Shown: positions 47,070 through 60,346, numbered from the stretch's first letter. The stretch is DNA of 64,000 nucleotides from Primulina eburnea (GCF_022965805.1 NC_133106.1:31113913-31177912), one strand, 5' to 3'. A program made the numbers and translations. Notes: generated by a model from the letters alone, not told the origin.

Positions 47070-50000
47070 TATAAGACAACAAAACATGATGGACATCAAT
47101 ACATTTATTTTGAATATTGTCGTAGGTAGTGCCTTTGTGAATATTGTCGTAGGTATTGCGCATCCCAATATTATATATGTGCTTTCTGAATATTGTCGTA
47201 GGTATTGCGCATCCCAATATTATATATGTGCTTTCTGAATATTGTCGTAAGTAGTGCCTTTGTGAAGAGATCTGATGAGTTTTCACTTGATTGAATGTGA
47301 CGAACATCAATACATTTATTCTTCTCTAGCTCCTTGGTGAAAGCGAAGAACTTAGGAGGAATATGTTTAGTTCTGTCGCTTTTTATGTATCCCTCTTTCA
47401 TTTGAGCAACACATGCAGCATTATCTTCACATAGTATCACAGGCTTCTCGTCGAATGATAATCCGCATGAGATTTGGATATGTTGGGTCATTGATTTTAA
47501 CCACACACATTCACGACTTGCTTCATGTAGTGCAATAATCTCCGCATGATTTGATGAAGTTGTTACGAGCGTTTGTTTCTGTGAACGCCAAGATATTGCA
47601 GTGCCTCCACGAGTAAATACATATCCAGTTTGGGAACGTGCCTTGTGTAGATCAGATAAGTGTCCAGCATCAGCATAACCAATTATACTTGGATTAGCAT
47701 CTTTTGAATACAAAAATCCCTAGTCTGTCGTTCCTCGTAGATAACGGAATATATGTTTAATTCCGTTCCAGTGTCTCTTTGTTGGATATGTGCTAAATCT
47801 TGCCAACAGATTCACGGCAAAAGATATATCAGGCCTTGTAGAATTTGTAAGGTACATAAGGGCACCGATAGCACTTAGATATGGTACTTCTGGACCAAGA
47901 ATATCTTCATCATCTTCACATGGACGGAATGGATCCTTTTCTATGTTTAATGATCTAACAACCATTGGAGTACTTAAAGGATTTGATTTATCCATATTAA
48001 AACGTTTAAGGATCTTTTCTGTATAATTGGTCTGGTGAACAAACATTCCACACTCTTTTTGTTCAATTTGTAAACCCAGATAATACTTGGTTTTTCCAAG
48101 ATCCTTCATTTCAAATTCTTCCTTCAAGTATGACACAACTTCTTGAATTTCTTTATCCGTTCCAATGATGTTTAAATCATCAACATATACAGCAATAATT
48201 ACGCATCCGGATGTTGTTTTCTTAATGAAAACAAAAAGGCATATTGAATTATTTACATATCCCTTTTTCATCAAGTGATCACTTAGTCGATTGTACCACA
48301 TTCGACCGGATTGCTTTAACCCATATAATGATCTTTGTAATTTCACAGAAACATTCTCTGGGTTTTGAACTTTGTGCTTCAGGCATCTTAAATCCTTCAG
48401 GGATTTTCATATATATATATATTACTATCAAGTGATCCATATAAGTAAGCTGTAACAACATCCATAAGACGCATTTCTAAATTTTCAGATATTACCAAGC
48501 TAATCAAATACCGAAACCTAATTGCATCCATCACAGGAGAATACGTTTCTTCATAATCAATTCCAGGCCTTTGAGAAAAACCTTGTGCAACAAGTCGAGC
48601 TTTATATCTTACTATTTCATTTTTCTCATTTCACTTTCGAATAAAAACTCATTTGTATCCAACAGGTTTTACACCTTTAGGTGTAAGGACTATAGGTCCA
48701 AAAACATTACGTTTATTTAGCGAATCCAATTCAACCTGGATGACATCTTTCCATTTTATCCAATCCTGCCGATTTTTACATTCACCAAAAGATTTTGGTT
48801 CATGATCTTCATTATCATTTATGATGTCGATTGCCACATTATAAGAAAATATATCATCAATTTCTTCTATATCTTTTCGGTTCCATATTTTTCCAGTATT
48901 AATGTAATTGATAGAGATTTCATGATTCTCGTCAGTTTGTGGTTCTGACAGAACATTTTCATCATCATGTGTTTCTTCAGGAACACCATTCTCTATTTTG
49001 TGATCATCATCTGTTTCTTCAGAAACATCATTCTTTATTTTGTGATCATCGTGTTTCTCTATGAATTTTCTTTTTCGAGGATTTTTATCCTTGAAACCGA
49101 CTGGCCTTCCACGCTTCAGGCGTTTAATGACATCATGAGTATGTTCCATTTGTTTCTTTGGAATTTCAATTCGAGCAGGGGCATTTGCAGCATGTATATA
49201 TGATTTAATTACCCCTTTTGTGTCTGCAAATGCATCTGGTATTTGATTTGCTATTCTTTGCAAGTGTACAATTTGTTGTACATATTTTTCACATTGTTTT
49301 GTTCTTGGATCCAGATGTAACAATGATGATACATACCATGTAATTTCCTTTTTCGGTATGTTTCTGTTCTCCCCCTAACATTGGGAAGATTTCCTCATTA
49401 AAATGACAATCAGCAAAACGTGCTGTTAACACGTCGCCTGTCTGAGGTTCAAGATATCAAATGATTGATGGACTATCATAACCGATATAAATTCCAACCT
49501 TTCTTTGAGGCAATAGGCACATACACCATACATACAAAAATTCTCAAATGAGAAATGTCTGGTTCTTTACCAAATGCAAGCTACAATGGGAAGTATTTAT
49601 GATATGCACTTGGTTTGATGCGAATTAATGAAGCAGCATGTAAAATTGCATGTCCCCATATAGAAATAGGGAGCTTTGTTTTCATAATCATTGGTCTAGC
49701 AATCATTTGCAGACGTTTAATCAATGATTCGGCCAATCCATTCTGTGTATGTACATGAGCAACAGGATGCTCAACAATGATTCCCATAGACATACGATAA
49801 TCATTGAAAGTCTGGGAAGTAAATTCACCAGCATTATCAAGTCTAATTTTCTTGATTGTATAATCGGGAAATTGATTCCTCAATTTTATTATTTGAGCAA
49901 GTAATCTTGCAAATGCAACATTTCGAGTTGACAATAAACATACATGTGACCATCTGCTGGAGGCATCAATCAATACCATAAAGTATCTGAATAGTCCACA

Positions 50001-51020
50001 TGGTGGATGGATTGGTCCACAAATATCACCCTGAATACGTTCAAAAAACATTGGTGATTCAGTTTGGATTTTGACTGGTGATGGTCTTATAATAAGTTTT
50101 CCAAGAGAACATGCTTTACATTGAAACTTATTATTCTGAAAGATCTTCTGGTCTTTCAGTGTATGACCATGTGTATTTTCTATAATTCTTCGCATCATTG
50201 TTGAACCAGGATGTCCCAATCGATCATGCCAATTGGTTAATATCGAAGAATTATCAACTGCCATGTTTGATTCAATGAGACTTATATGTGTATAATGCAA
50301 TCCAGTAGGGAGCATTGGTAGTTTTTCAATCACATATTTCTTTCCTGATTTATATGTGATAAGACACATATATTTCTCATTCCCTTCATTCATTGTTTGA
50401 GTGTCATACCCATGAGAATATATATCATTAAAACTCAACAAATTTATTTTCGATTGTGGTGAATATAAAGCATCATTGATCAAAAATTTTGTACCATTAG
50501 GTAACAAAATTGTGCTTTACCACATCCTTTAATCAAGTCTACAGGACCTGATATTGTATTCACCGTTGTTTTTGTTGGTTTTAGTTCCAAGAAATATCTT
50601 TTAACTCGGAGGATAGTGTGCGTTGTACCACTATCGGGTATGCAAACTTCAGCTTTGCTCATAGCATTTTCCATATTTGAATTTTGTTACCTTTTTCTTC
50701 TGTTTGGAGCTTGGAAAAGTATGTAGGACTTTTAGAGCTTCGTGCTGATAACGTGTTGTGAAAAAGTAAAAATTTATGGTAAAAAGTAAAAATCTCAAAC
50801 TCTCAAAATTTACCAAACTACACACTTTATAATATTTTTCTCTCTACTCAATTGTGATTTTCTTTACAAATGAGAGATCTATTTATAGAGTTTCTTTACA
50901 CATAATCCAACAATAAAATTCATAATCACCTACATCATCACACACTAATTTTCAATATTTACAACTCTTATTTTCAACATTCAAATATTCAATACACACA
51001 TTTTAAATTATTTTTCAACA
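47070..51020 (-). mobile_element. Copia remnant lacking gag and 3' LTR, copy 3
   Basis: Equivalent of 9240-13190. LTR 50754-51020, protease 50480-50674, integrase 49581-50507, linker/RT start 48649-49323, RT with YVDD 47720-48346, RNase H 47171-47713. It has the same stop between RT and RNase H, the same gag deletion and the same 49-bp tandem repeat as copy 1. Shared lesions show these are the same insertion event, not separate ones. Confidence 0.88.
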
Positions 51021-52668
51021 ATGTGCACCTAATTAAAAATTTCTAGTGATGGTTTAAATATTTCAATATACTCAGTGATACTAGAAGTATTTGAACTGGT
51101 ATTATCAAAGAAATTGAAAAAACTTCATAAGTTAAACCGCATTCTTCTAAAATAACAAATATTAAGTTGAGAAATTTTTTGTACTCGGTGTGTTTCGCCA
51201 AAAAAACTTCTATATGTAAGCAATTTTTTTTAATGTTTCAGAAATTATCAATCCAATGATATGTGTAGAACTGAGCGTTTGCCGCTTTACCAAAAGTTAT
51301 AACTAGTAGTAATGGTGCAATTCAAATCTTTTAAACTGCACAGTAGCTCAAGCACCACGGTTCGATCGCTCTACTAAGCAGAGACAATTATTGCACCCAA
51401 CAATATGTAATACCAATATATGAGCAACTTTTTCAATGATCACTTCAAATATCCGAACACAAAGAAATTTTATTATTTAAACTAACAAATTCTTTAATTA
51501 AATCTTTTTTTTTTTATCAACGACTAATTTTTTAAGTCCGCATTTGAAAGTATTTCGTGTGATAAATCTAATAGAAAGATTTGCACTTGTTGAAATCTAA
51601 TTTTCTAAACAAAATTTATCACTAAACTAAGACAAAATTGTTCAACTGTATAAAATTTAACCGTTTCTTCTCTAAATTTAGCTTCGTCAAAATTTAAAAA
51701 TTGAAAATCGTTGCCTGATTGAGAAGAGAATACCCAAATTTGAGTTTAAGAACAACCAACACCAATTATACTGGATGATTTTTCTTCATGTGTCGCGTCA
51801 AAATTCTATCACCACCTCTTTGTGGCAATTTTTTTTTAAGTTTTCAATCAATATTTGTATTTGGCTTGCATATCACTAGAGCGAAACGTCATCTTTTCGA
51901 AATGTTTGATGACAATATCTCTGTCTATCGGACGAGAGACCACCCTAGTTTTACTTTTAGTCGTTACCGGATTGCTAATATTTTCTAAACTTTGATAATG
52001 ACATGTTTGTTGAGACTCTTGTTCCCGTTTATCATGTTCCTAACCGGAAAAATCAAGATCATAACAATCGGCAATGAAGGAAGGAAAATCATGCAAAGAA
52101 TTTAAGGGACTGTTTTGGTTTTTTTAAAGTGTTTCACACCGAAATATTTAATATAAAGGGTCTAACATATATTAATAGATATAATATGGACTGAAATTTT
52201 GCCCTTCAACTATAACATGCGAAACACTTCATTCTACATTTATATTTTTCAAATTAATATAAACATCATAATTCATCTTGAAGCCGATAAAAATATACAC
52301 TTATGTTCAAAAAGGTTATTAAAAAGCATTAATACATACTGCCACATAATTATTAAGGAAAATCATTATCTTCAAAGAATTTATATTACCTGGGCTTATT
52401 TCACCAAGTAATGATATTACTCTATCCATCTCGTGATCCTGAAATTGAGATTGAACAATTTTTCGTAACCATCCCATCCCTTCTTGGCCAATAGAGCACC
52501 ACAGCCAAATCAAATAAAATCATGAAACTGCTTCCAAACAAGAACATCTGCACATCAGTTAGAATAAATTCAAGAAAAACCATTAATACGCTCGTGTCAA
52601 CGAGCTCGGTTGAGCGTGCTTGATACAAGTATACTATTGTTAAAACTGTATAGAACTTGATAATCAGA
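51021..52668. other. Intergenic DNA between copia LTR and ILP1, copy 3
   Basis: Equivalent of 13191-14835. The part nearest ILP1 may be its 3' untranslated region; nothing else recognised. Confidence 0.4.
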
Positions 52669-55600
52669 TCAGAGTGCCTCTTTGAGATTAAACGTTCTTG
52701 ATAAAGCTCTTGCATGGTCGTATTCATTCAGCTCCACCAGCATTTTCCTCAACCGTCTAACGAGTTTACCAGTTTCCGTTTCCATGTTGCCGGAGACGAA
52801 CTTTTTCTCTAGTGTTTTCCCAATCAGCAGCAAATAGTCCACCAAAGCCTGCAACTTTCGACTACAATGCCAAATAAAACAAAAACAAAAAAGTTTATAA
52901 AAACGGACAATCTCGAGAAATTATCCAGTCTAACAAATTGGAAAAAGCCTTCAAGCAACTCTGAGTAAACCGTATTTATCATACCTCCGATCCCCTGCAA
53001 CACTTGGACCCGTCCAAACGCCATTCATTGAAGCAATGACTCTCTCAGTTCGGAAGATTGCATCATGAATATTAGAATGTATGACGTGAAGATGCGGAAG
53101 AATCTTGCCACACAAAAGTTCATCGAGAGCAATCTTCTCCAGCACATGCATAGAAAGAATTTTATTCCACAAGCATAAGTTTCTCATCAACCGAACCGCC
53201 GTACCAAACCTATATGCTGCAACTCGAGCTGCATTTGATACAGTGTTCATTTCGACTGGGCTCCATGTTGGGACCTATTAATTATAAATCAGAGGAATAA
53301 ATCGTCTAAAAAAAGAATTTAATTGATAGTCTCACAAATACATAATATGAATTCAAACTAAGCGTCACCATCAGATCAGCTACAGCATTAGTCAGACGAT
53401 CACGGAGCACAGCTACCAAGTCCCCAAGAGCCGAGCTGGAGTGATCTACATATCTCACGACCAAGTTCATAGCAGATACAGCATTGGTTGTTTCAAGGGT
53501 ACTAAGCGTGTCCCAACAAGAACTTAATTGATGGTGCAGAATAGGGATTGCAAGTTTATCGACCAATACAGGAATAAGATTTGCATCAGAGTCAGCCTCA
53601 GAATCATCCCTTCCATTTCTATTTTCGTTTCCAGGTACACCATAAGCAAATAGCACGGAATGCCTGGAATACACCGAAATTACATAAACATGTGGGATAG
53701 AAAAATATGAAATGTTATCAACTCACATAATTAGGATTCAGCACTACCATCACTTGACTCTAAAGAGAACTCTTTGGGAAAACATAATCAATCCAAAAAC
53801 CACTAATTATCAAGTATCATAATAGCATGGCAAACAATCTTTGTGATGTCAACGGACACCTTCAGAAGAGAGAAGGACTAGAAGAGATTTGTTAACATAA
53901 TTACATATTAATTTTTTGAGATACTAAAAAGCGTTAGACAAGTAGCAGCTAGTGCAGATATAGGCAAAGTGGTTAGCCAAAATTGATAACCCATCAAATT
54001 AGGTGAAAATGAGCAAGATACCTCAATTTTCTGACTATTATACCTATGCGATTGTACAATGATTTTTCCATGCCAAAAAATTACATCAATGATTTTTCTA
54101 TGCCAAAAAATTACATCAATTGTTTATGAAGGTACTTACCACGCCATATCAATAAAGTCTGCATCTTCATGTAGTGGATCCCACTTCAGAAGCTCCAGTC
54201 TCACATAGGGAGAGAATATAGATGGTATACTCAATGCCATATAAGCATCGAAATAGCTTGATGCATAAACTTTCTTCCATCTATCAAACCTTTCTACCAC
54301 TATTGAAAATTGAGAATATTCCTCATCTGCATCACTAAAAATTTTATCCGCAACCTGAAGCAGTTGATTACGGGTTGACTCATATGCTGTACTCTCACTA
54401 TCACTTTCATCAGTGCTCGATTCTCCTTCCATTTGTGAATAAAAATTATCGTTTTCGATGGACAACTTTCTTTTAGAGTCGGATTTGGCTCTTCGTCTTT
54501 GTCGAGCTTCAGCCCTTCTTGCCATATCCATTCGTTTTTTAAGATTCAAATCTCTACCAAGGTCATCCAGCTCTACTGGTGCATTTTTTAACGCTCTAGA
54601 ATTAGAAGACGCGGCCACTGCAGCAGCTATTTTTGCCGAGTTGCTTCCTCCTTTACGGAATTCTGCGCGTACGGCAATTATAGCCTGTTCTATTTCAGGA
54701 ATTTCGTCATCATTATCTGCTGCTCTTCTTTCTGCAATGGCCCTTGCCTGTTCTTCATGAAGTTTTTGCATTTGTTCTTCAAGTTCTTCGATGAAAGGAG
54801 CTTTATGCTACAAAACGGGGAAAAAAATTGATATCAATAAAGCCAACCTATCGGTCACCACGCAAGAAACAAGTAAGATAAAAAACGCCAACTTGCAACA
54901 CCGGTAACCACAGCACAAGCATCACCCGATATTTGCAAATCATATGACAGAATGGAAGGTTGAGTAAAACAAAAGGTTTGAAAAGTATAAACACTTCATA
55001 AACCGACTTGTCCAGTAATTGACCACCAATAAGTTATCTTTTAGTAGAAGGGGAAAAAGTCAACTAACAAAATGTTAATGATAATTGTTTTAACCCACAA
55101 AGTGTTGCATATATAAAGTCATCAATATTTGCCCTATGTTCACACAGGATCAGGTAAACATTACTGCGAGGGAACAAAAATATAATTGCTTTTCCTTCAC
55201 TCCTCCCACTCTGTCTCCAAAAATAGAAAAAAGTAAAAGAAAAGGAAAATCCGAGGAAGAACAATCTAGGTGAAGGCAGAAATCTTAGAAGTTACAAGGG
55301 AAAAAACTAACTGAAGTCAACTTAAATAAACCAAACATTCACTTATCCAGATATCAATTATTCAGTATGTACGGTGGTGATTTCAAGCTTACGGTCGATG
55401 CAACATAGTTTCCCAACTGTCAACTAAGCTGACTAAACCAAGGTATAACAATATGTCCACCCCATTGTTCTGAATTGTCTTTAACATTGATGGTTTTATA
55501 TTCTATGTCACAATATTTTCTTCCAATGCAATCATTTTGCAGCAGTTTTCTCTTAGATATTTATCATGTCATCATGGATTTCTACTTCATCCACAACTCA

Positions 55601-57464
55601 TGCAGTGGAAAAGGAGAACAAATTCAGAGTAGGTAAGATACAGTACCCTCGAACTAAGAAAGAAAAATAAAAAAACCAACGTGAGTAGCGATATATCCCC
55701 CCATACTAAATTTTGTCATGATTGAGAATTTAATGGGTATGTCATTGTAATGTGTAATGAAGCCAAACCTCATACTTCACAATATATCAAACAAGAACAA
55801 CATTGACACAAAATCTTAGAAGGCGCGTGCGTCAGTCGATAAAATATTATAAAAAAACAAAATCCATGATTAAAATAATTCATACCTGCAAAAACTCACA
55901 TAAAACAGAAACAAAGTCACGAAGCTTTTGCATAAAGAGGAACTTCTCACCGGCAGCAGAGAAAGAATCCTCCAGACTAGTGACATTAAGCAATGAGGAA
56001 GACAGATTTTCTTCATTATTTGCCAATGACACCATAGTTCGACCATGAGATACCTGAAAATAGAAGATGTGATACCTTGAATTGTATTGTTAAAAGCTCA
56101 TATAATCAAACAATTAAAATGGCAAATATTATATAACACGTAATAAAAAAAAAACCTCCATGTGTGATATATCTTCATATCGAAAACAGAAAAGCAAAGA
56201 AACTCATACAATCAGAAAGATATACCTTAACCCTACTCAAGTTCTCGTTCAAAGCTTTCTTGGTGAGGTCAGCCTGAATAGATATAGACATTACATCCGG
56301 ACCAAATAATCCTCCAACTGCTCCTCCAATACTACTATAACTACTACCGCCCAAATTTTGCACTGCAGGGTGTACGATACCCGAGTATCCAAAACTTTGT
56401 TGCGAATCAACAGCACTATGATGAACACTACCCACACCACTAGCACTAGCGCCCACTCCTTGATTCACAACATGGTCATCTAGCCTCTTTCCCAACCCTT
56501 TCCTTACCTGTTCTTCCTCCCACATCTTGTCCTCCTCATCCTCCTCATCACTAATCCTTTCAACGACCCTATATTTTGGCATCGCCCTATCTTCAAAGTC
56601 TTCAAACACGCCTTTCTTATCACCACCAACTTTCTCCCCAAAGAACCCAATCCTCCCCTTAAATTCTGGCTCCTCATCACTCAAACCATCGGCTGCACCG
56701 TGATTACTCCCTCCATCCAATGCTATATAATCTGGCGCTGCGGCCTTAGCTTTCCTCAGCCTCTCCCTTTTTGCCCTAATTGCCTCTATCGTGGCTTGAT
56801 CAGGAATCACTTCATCATCGTTCCGCAAACCTTTCCCCAACCCGAGTTTTCCCAGCCGAGCCAAATCCGATTCATCATCTCTCTCCACGGTTAAAATTCC
56901 ACTCTTGTTTTTCAAAATCACTTCATCATCTTCAAAATCTTGGATTTTTCCAGCACTCTCCGAATCGAAGTCGTTTGCAATAATGGGTTTCACCAAACCT
57001 TTCAGAACGATCAAAGGTTCGTGTCTGGGCTTATTACGGGCAGGAGCGGCGAGGGTTTTAGTATTCTTCTGGAGCTCCAAAAGGGCTTCTTTTGTATAAC
57101 TTCCGGGTTGTGGCTGGACATTAGAGGGGAGAGAAGATGATGGGGGGTGAGGGGTACTTCGGTCTTTAGAGGAGGTAAGCTTATGAGCTGATTTGCCAGA
57201 AAAGCGCGAGGAGGAAGAGGCAGGTTTGGAAGAGGAACGAGAGAATGGAGATTCCGAAGATTCTTCGTCCTCGGCGAAGGTGAGGAGGCTCTTAGCGGTT
57301 GGTGTCGATGTTTTCTTGGGTTTACTCGACGCCGAATGTGGCCTCCTGGTGGAAGAATCGCCCTTAATTTTGGCGGTGACAGAGGTAGAAAGGGTGGCTG
57401 AGTCGTCTTCTTCATCGTCATCTCCGCCACGGCGGCGGAAGTTGCGGGATTTGGCGCTGCTCAT
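52669..57464 (-). CDS. ILP1: ILP1/PAXBP1-like GCFC-domain protein, complete gene
   Basis: Six coding exons on the minus strand: 57464-56226, 56053-55886, 54807-54140, 53663-53369, 53274-52985 and 52861-52669. All introns are GT-AG and phases agree, giving 950 residues, close to Arabidopsis ILP1. The start MSSAKSRNFRRRGG is typical of the family. Residues 1-410 are low-complexity and charged. Exons 2-3 are predicted coiled coil (EELEEQMQKLHEEQARAIAE). From about residue 620 lies the GCFC/PAXBP1 domain (RWKKVYASSYFDAYMALS, LRVELLKWDPL-like LELLKWDPL, ARVAAYRFGTAVRLMRNLCL). In plants ILP1 is nuclear: it was described as repressing cyclin A2 genes in endoreduplication and as partner of NTR1 in the intron-lariat spliceosome and miRNA biogenesis. 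Both neighbouring partial copies lack exons 1-2. Confidence 0.93.
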
Positions 57465-57673
57465 GGCAGCAGAGATGTCGGAAGAATGGCCTCGCCGGTC
57501 TTGAATAGGTCTGCGGGGTCGGGGAGAGAACCGAATGGATATTTCAGTATTTGGATCGCTTCGAATTGGTGACGGTCGGTTATCCGGTCGGGTTTGGTTG
57601 TTGTGAGGCTATTCACATGAAATTGAATCCGATGGTTATTAAAAAATTAAATAAACACGCTGGTGTTAACATG
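57465..57673 (-). promoter_or_regulatory. ILP1 upstream region
   Basis: About 200 bp between the ILP1 start codon and the foldback element. The first ~100 bp are GC-rich and probably 5' untranslated leader. No clear TATA box was found. The foldback element lies within the likely promoter. Confidence 0.4.
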
Positions 57674-57830
57674 TGGGTCTCGTGTGACGTGAGACAGGTC
57701 AATCGTACTCATATTCTTAATAAAAATTAATATGCCTAGCATAAAAAATGATATTTTTTCATGCATGACTTAACTAAGAAATCTCTCTCACAAATACGAC
57801 TTGTGAGACCGTCTCATACAAATTTTTGCC
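57674..57830. mobile_element. GTGAGAC foldback element, third dispersed member
   Basis: ~157 bp with TCTCGTGTGACGTGAGAC at the left and CTTGTGAGACCGTCTCATAC at the right; the centre resembles 3399-3574 (CTAGCATAAAAAATGATATT). It lies outside the repeated segment, so it is an independent insertion and shows the uninterrupted layout of the family. Confidence 0.7.
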
Positions 57831-58568
57831 TATAAACATTAGGGTATTCATTTAATGGTCGTAAATTTTGGATTATTTGTGTTTGGTTTAATAATTGTCT
57901 TAGTTAGAATAACAATAAAACGTAGTGTTTGTCATGTTATACATTTTAAAATATTGAAAGTGTATAGTTATCATTGGTTTTTAATTTTGATAAATCAACA
58001 ATTTTACAATTTTGTCCGGTTTAAAAGGTTTTTTTTTTGTCGTCTCAATTTTGATTTTTGGTAATTCGTTTTTTTTTTTGTTTTTTTAAATTAAAACTGC
58101 AAAACCGAACCCACCATTTCACATGTAATACAAAATATTAAATATTTAAAAATTTATATATAATATTTTAAAATATTTAAAAGGGTAATATTAATACATG
58201 CAAAAGTCCCTGAACATTTACGCAAAATATTAAATGAATGTTTTCAATCATTTTATGATATTTAGTTATGCTACTCAATAATTGTTTTAAATGGTTAGTT
58301 TATTTAATTATAAAATCTTTGAATTTTTGGAATTTTAGATGGATTTTCAAACGATTACCAGTTATTTTTTAATAAAACATTGGAGTTAATTTATGATTTA
58401 ATTTATTAATTACTCAAGCGTATAAACTAAATTATAATAGAAGAAAACCAAATCCGAGCAAAATAAAATGCTTTGGTTTTCCAATTAGACATTCGAAAAG
58501 CACAAAACAGAAGAACCGGACTGAAATTTAGGAAAATCGAACCGAACCGACTATTGCACAGCCGCCCA
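57831..58568. other. AT-rich intergenic DNA
   Basis: No gene recognised. The last eight bases, GCCGCCCA, are the left target duplication of the hAT element. Confidence 0.55.
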
Positions 58569-59387
58569 CAGGGCCGATCCTAACAATATTTGGGCCTGAG
58601 TCTAACTTTTAAAAAGTGGCTTTCGAATCATAATGTGTGTTCATATTTTTTTTCGTTCCATAGCAATTTTTCAAATTAAATCAATACGTCAAAGACAATA
58701 TAAAAAACTAAAGGAATAAAAATATCAAACATGTCCAAAATGATCACAAGAAAACAACTCGCCTAACAGTTTTAGAGCTAAAAATACTTATCAAGTCTGT
58801 ATAATCCAGTTGTTCAGTAATTTCTTTCTCAATCGATAACATAGCCAATCCATTCCATCTTTCTCGTGACATGATTGATCGGAGAAAAGTTTTGATGAGC
58901 TTTATCTTTGAGAAACTTCGCTTTACACATGCTACTGTGACCAGGACAGTCAACAAGATTTTATAAGCAATATGAGCATTTGAAAGCCGGATAAGCATTA
59001 CATCCACCAAAATTTCAGTCAAAAAGCGTAGATTATAGATACCACATAAAGCTCCGAAGAAAGTAAAAAAACTACAATAAAAAATTAGAAGCCCCAACAA
59101 AGCAAATACAAGAAAATAGACTTACAGCTCCTCACGGGTCTTCCAATCAAACCTAGAGACGACGCAATGACTGGAATCGATTAAGGCTTGTCTGTAGATG
59201 AATATTGAGGAAGATTGATGAATAAATCGATGACATGCTAAGCAAGTTTCATTTAATAAATACTTGGTTTTGGACTATCTAATAACTAATATTATATATA
59301 ATAATTTTTTTAAAAAATTTTTGGGCCCCAAAAAAGAGATGAGCCTGAGTCATTGGACTCATTTGCCTCTTAATAGGCACGGCCCTG
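58569..59387 (-). mobile_element. Short hAT-family DNA transposon with intact ends
   Basis: The 819-bp element starts CAGGGCCGATCC and ends GGCACGGCCCTG, giving 12-bp inverted repeats with two mismatches. The flanks carry a perfect 8-bp duplication GCCGCCCA (58561-58568 and 59388-59395), the target size expected for hAT elements. Inside, on the minus strand, only the C-terminal part of a transposase remains. It is therefore an internally deleted, non-autonomous copy that could have been moved by a full-length relative. Confidence 0.9.
58744..59100 (-). pseudogene. hAT transposase C-terminal (hATC dimerisation) remnant
   Basis: Frame of 118 codons; the first ~40 residues look like read-through of non-conserved DNA. 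From about residue 43 it follows the hATC region of ZMYM1/TTF-type hAT transposases: AYKILLTVLVTVACVKRSFS, KIKLIKTFLRSIMSRERWNG, LAMLSIEKEI and LDYTDLISIF. The family usually has SAERSFSKLK, so the Ser-Ala-Glu preceding the Arg is CVK here. The RNase H-like catalytic core and zinc finger are missing, so it cannot transpose itself. Confidence 0.85.
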
Positions 59388-60070
59388 GCCGCCCACGACT
59401 GACCTTGGCCATCCTCGTATTGGCAGATTTCGGGGGAGGAGAACGGGATCGAGAAAATGTAGAACTCAGATTTTGAAGAATGTTTAGATTACAATTTACA
59501 AATGCTTTCTTATATATAAAAAAGCAGCTTAATATGATGAGTTTATTGGGTTACATGCATTTAAAACTTTTATTTCTCGATTTTGCTGGTTCATTTGCTA
59601 CGTAAAAATTGAGCATTTATGATTCTCGTGACTTTTCTTTGGCCATTTCATCCAAATTTCTCCCAACTGTATTTAGTTAGTTTCTTGCATGATTAATATA
59701 TGTAGATTTTTATAGGATTATTACAAGTGGGATCCCCCCCACTCTATAGCGTTTTGTCCAAAACATGCTCAATGTGACGGAGCATATAGGGGAAAATGCA
59801 TGAACCTGATCTCTTACAGGTAATCGAGGCTAGCTGTTTTTCAAACTCAAACAGGAAAATAAAGAGACTAATGGACCTACTTAGTTATATGATCTGTAGA
59901 TCGTGCAGTTTAGAATGCTCATTCAAAATAATGCTTCTTTACTGTTGGCATGATACATGAAAAAACTAGGAGATCATAATGGATCGATACAGACAATCTT
60001 CTCTCTTGAGCTAGTTTTTTTTTTTTTATTGAGTTAAGCTCAAATTTCAATCTTAACATTTTATCGTTGT
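59388..60070. other. Intergenic DNA between hAT and copia elements
   Basis: Begins with the right hAT target duplication. No gene, RNA or repeat recognised. Contains a poly-C run near 59733-59740 and a poly-T run near 60016-60028. Confidence 0.5.
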
Positions 60071-60345
60071 TGTTGAAGTCAAGGTTTTTAATAGTTCAAG
60101 TTTGTTTTCTTTAGTTCTCTGTTTAATGTTAGTTTGTTTATTTTACCAAGTCCATGTTTACCAAGTCTTTTTGGAAGTCTGGTAGTGAACGTTCCTTTTT
60201 TGTAGGAGTTATTTGTTGTTTGTTATTATCCATTTTCAGCTCTATATAATGAGCACAAGGTTGTAAACATTTCTTAAGTAAGAAATAAATCTCACTTCAT
60301 CTTCCCTATTCATTCCTCTGTTTCCTGTTTGTTAATAAAGTAACA
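60071..60345 (+). repeat. 5' LTR of the intact copia element
   Basis: About 275 bp, starting TGTTGAAGTCAAGG and ending AATAAAGTAACA immediately before the primer-binding site. TCTATATAAT near 60240 is a likely TATA box of the element's promoter. The 3' limit is firm; the 5' limit is the best TG start and needs the 3' LTR for confirmation. Confidence 0.75.
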
Positions 60346-60346
60346 G

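Larger units (their letters stand above)
37848..55665. repeat. Large repeated segment, copy 3 of 3
   Basis: Begins with the same bases as window position 1. The first ~1 kb (to about 38885) has roughly 16 net missing bases relative to copy 1; beyond that only occasional homopolymer-length changes occur. Unlike copies 1 and 2 it runs through ILP1 intron 2 into ILP1 exons 2 and 1, so this copy carries the native right-hand junction. Confidence 0.95.

Noticed and set aside
56700..57504. Plus-strand open frames over ILP1 exon 1
   Set aside because: They are antisense to a low-complexity, charged coding exon with a confident minus-strand product.
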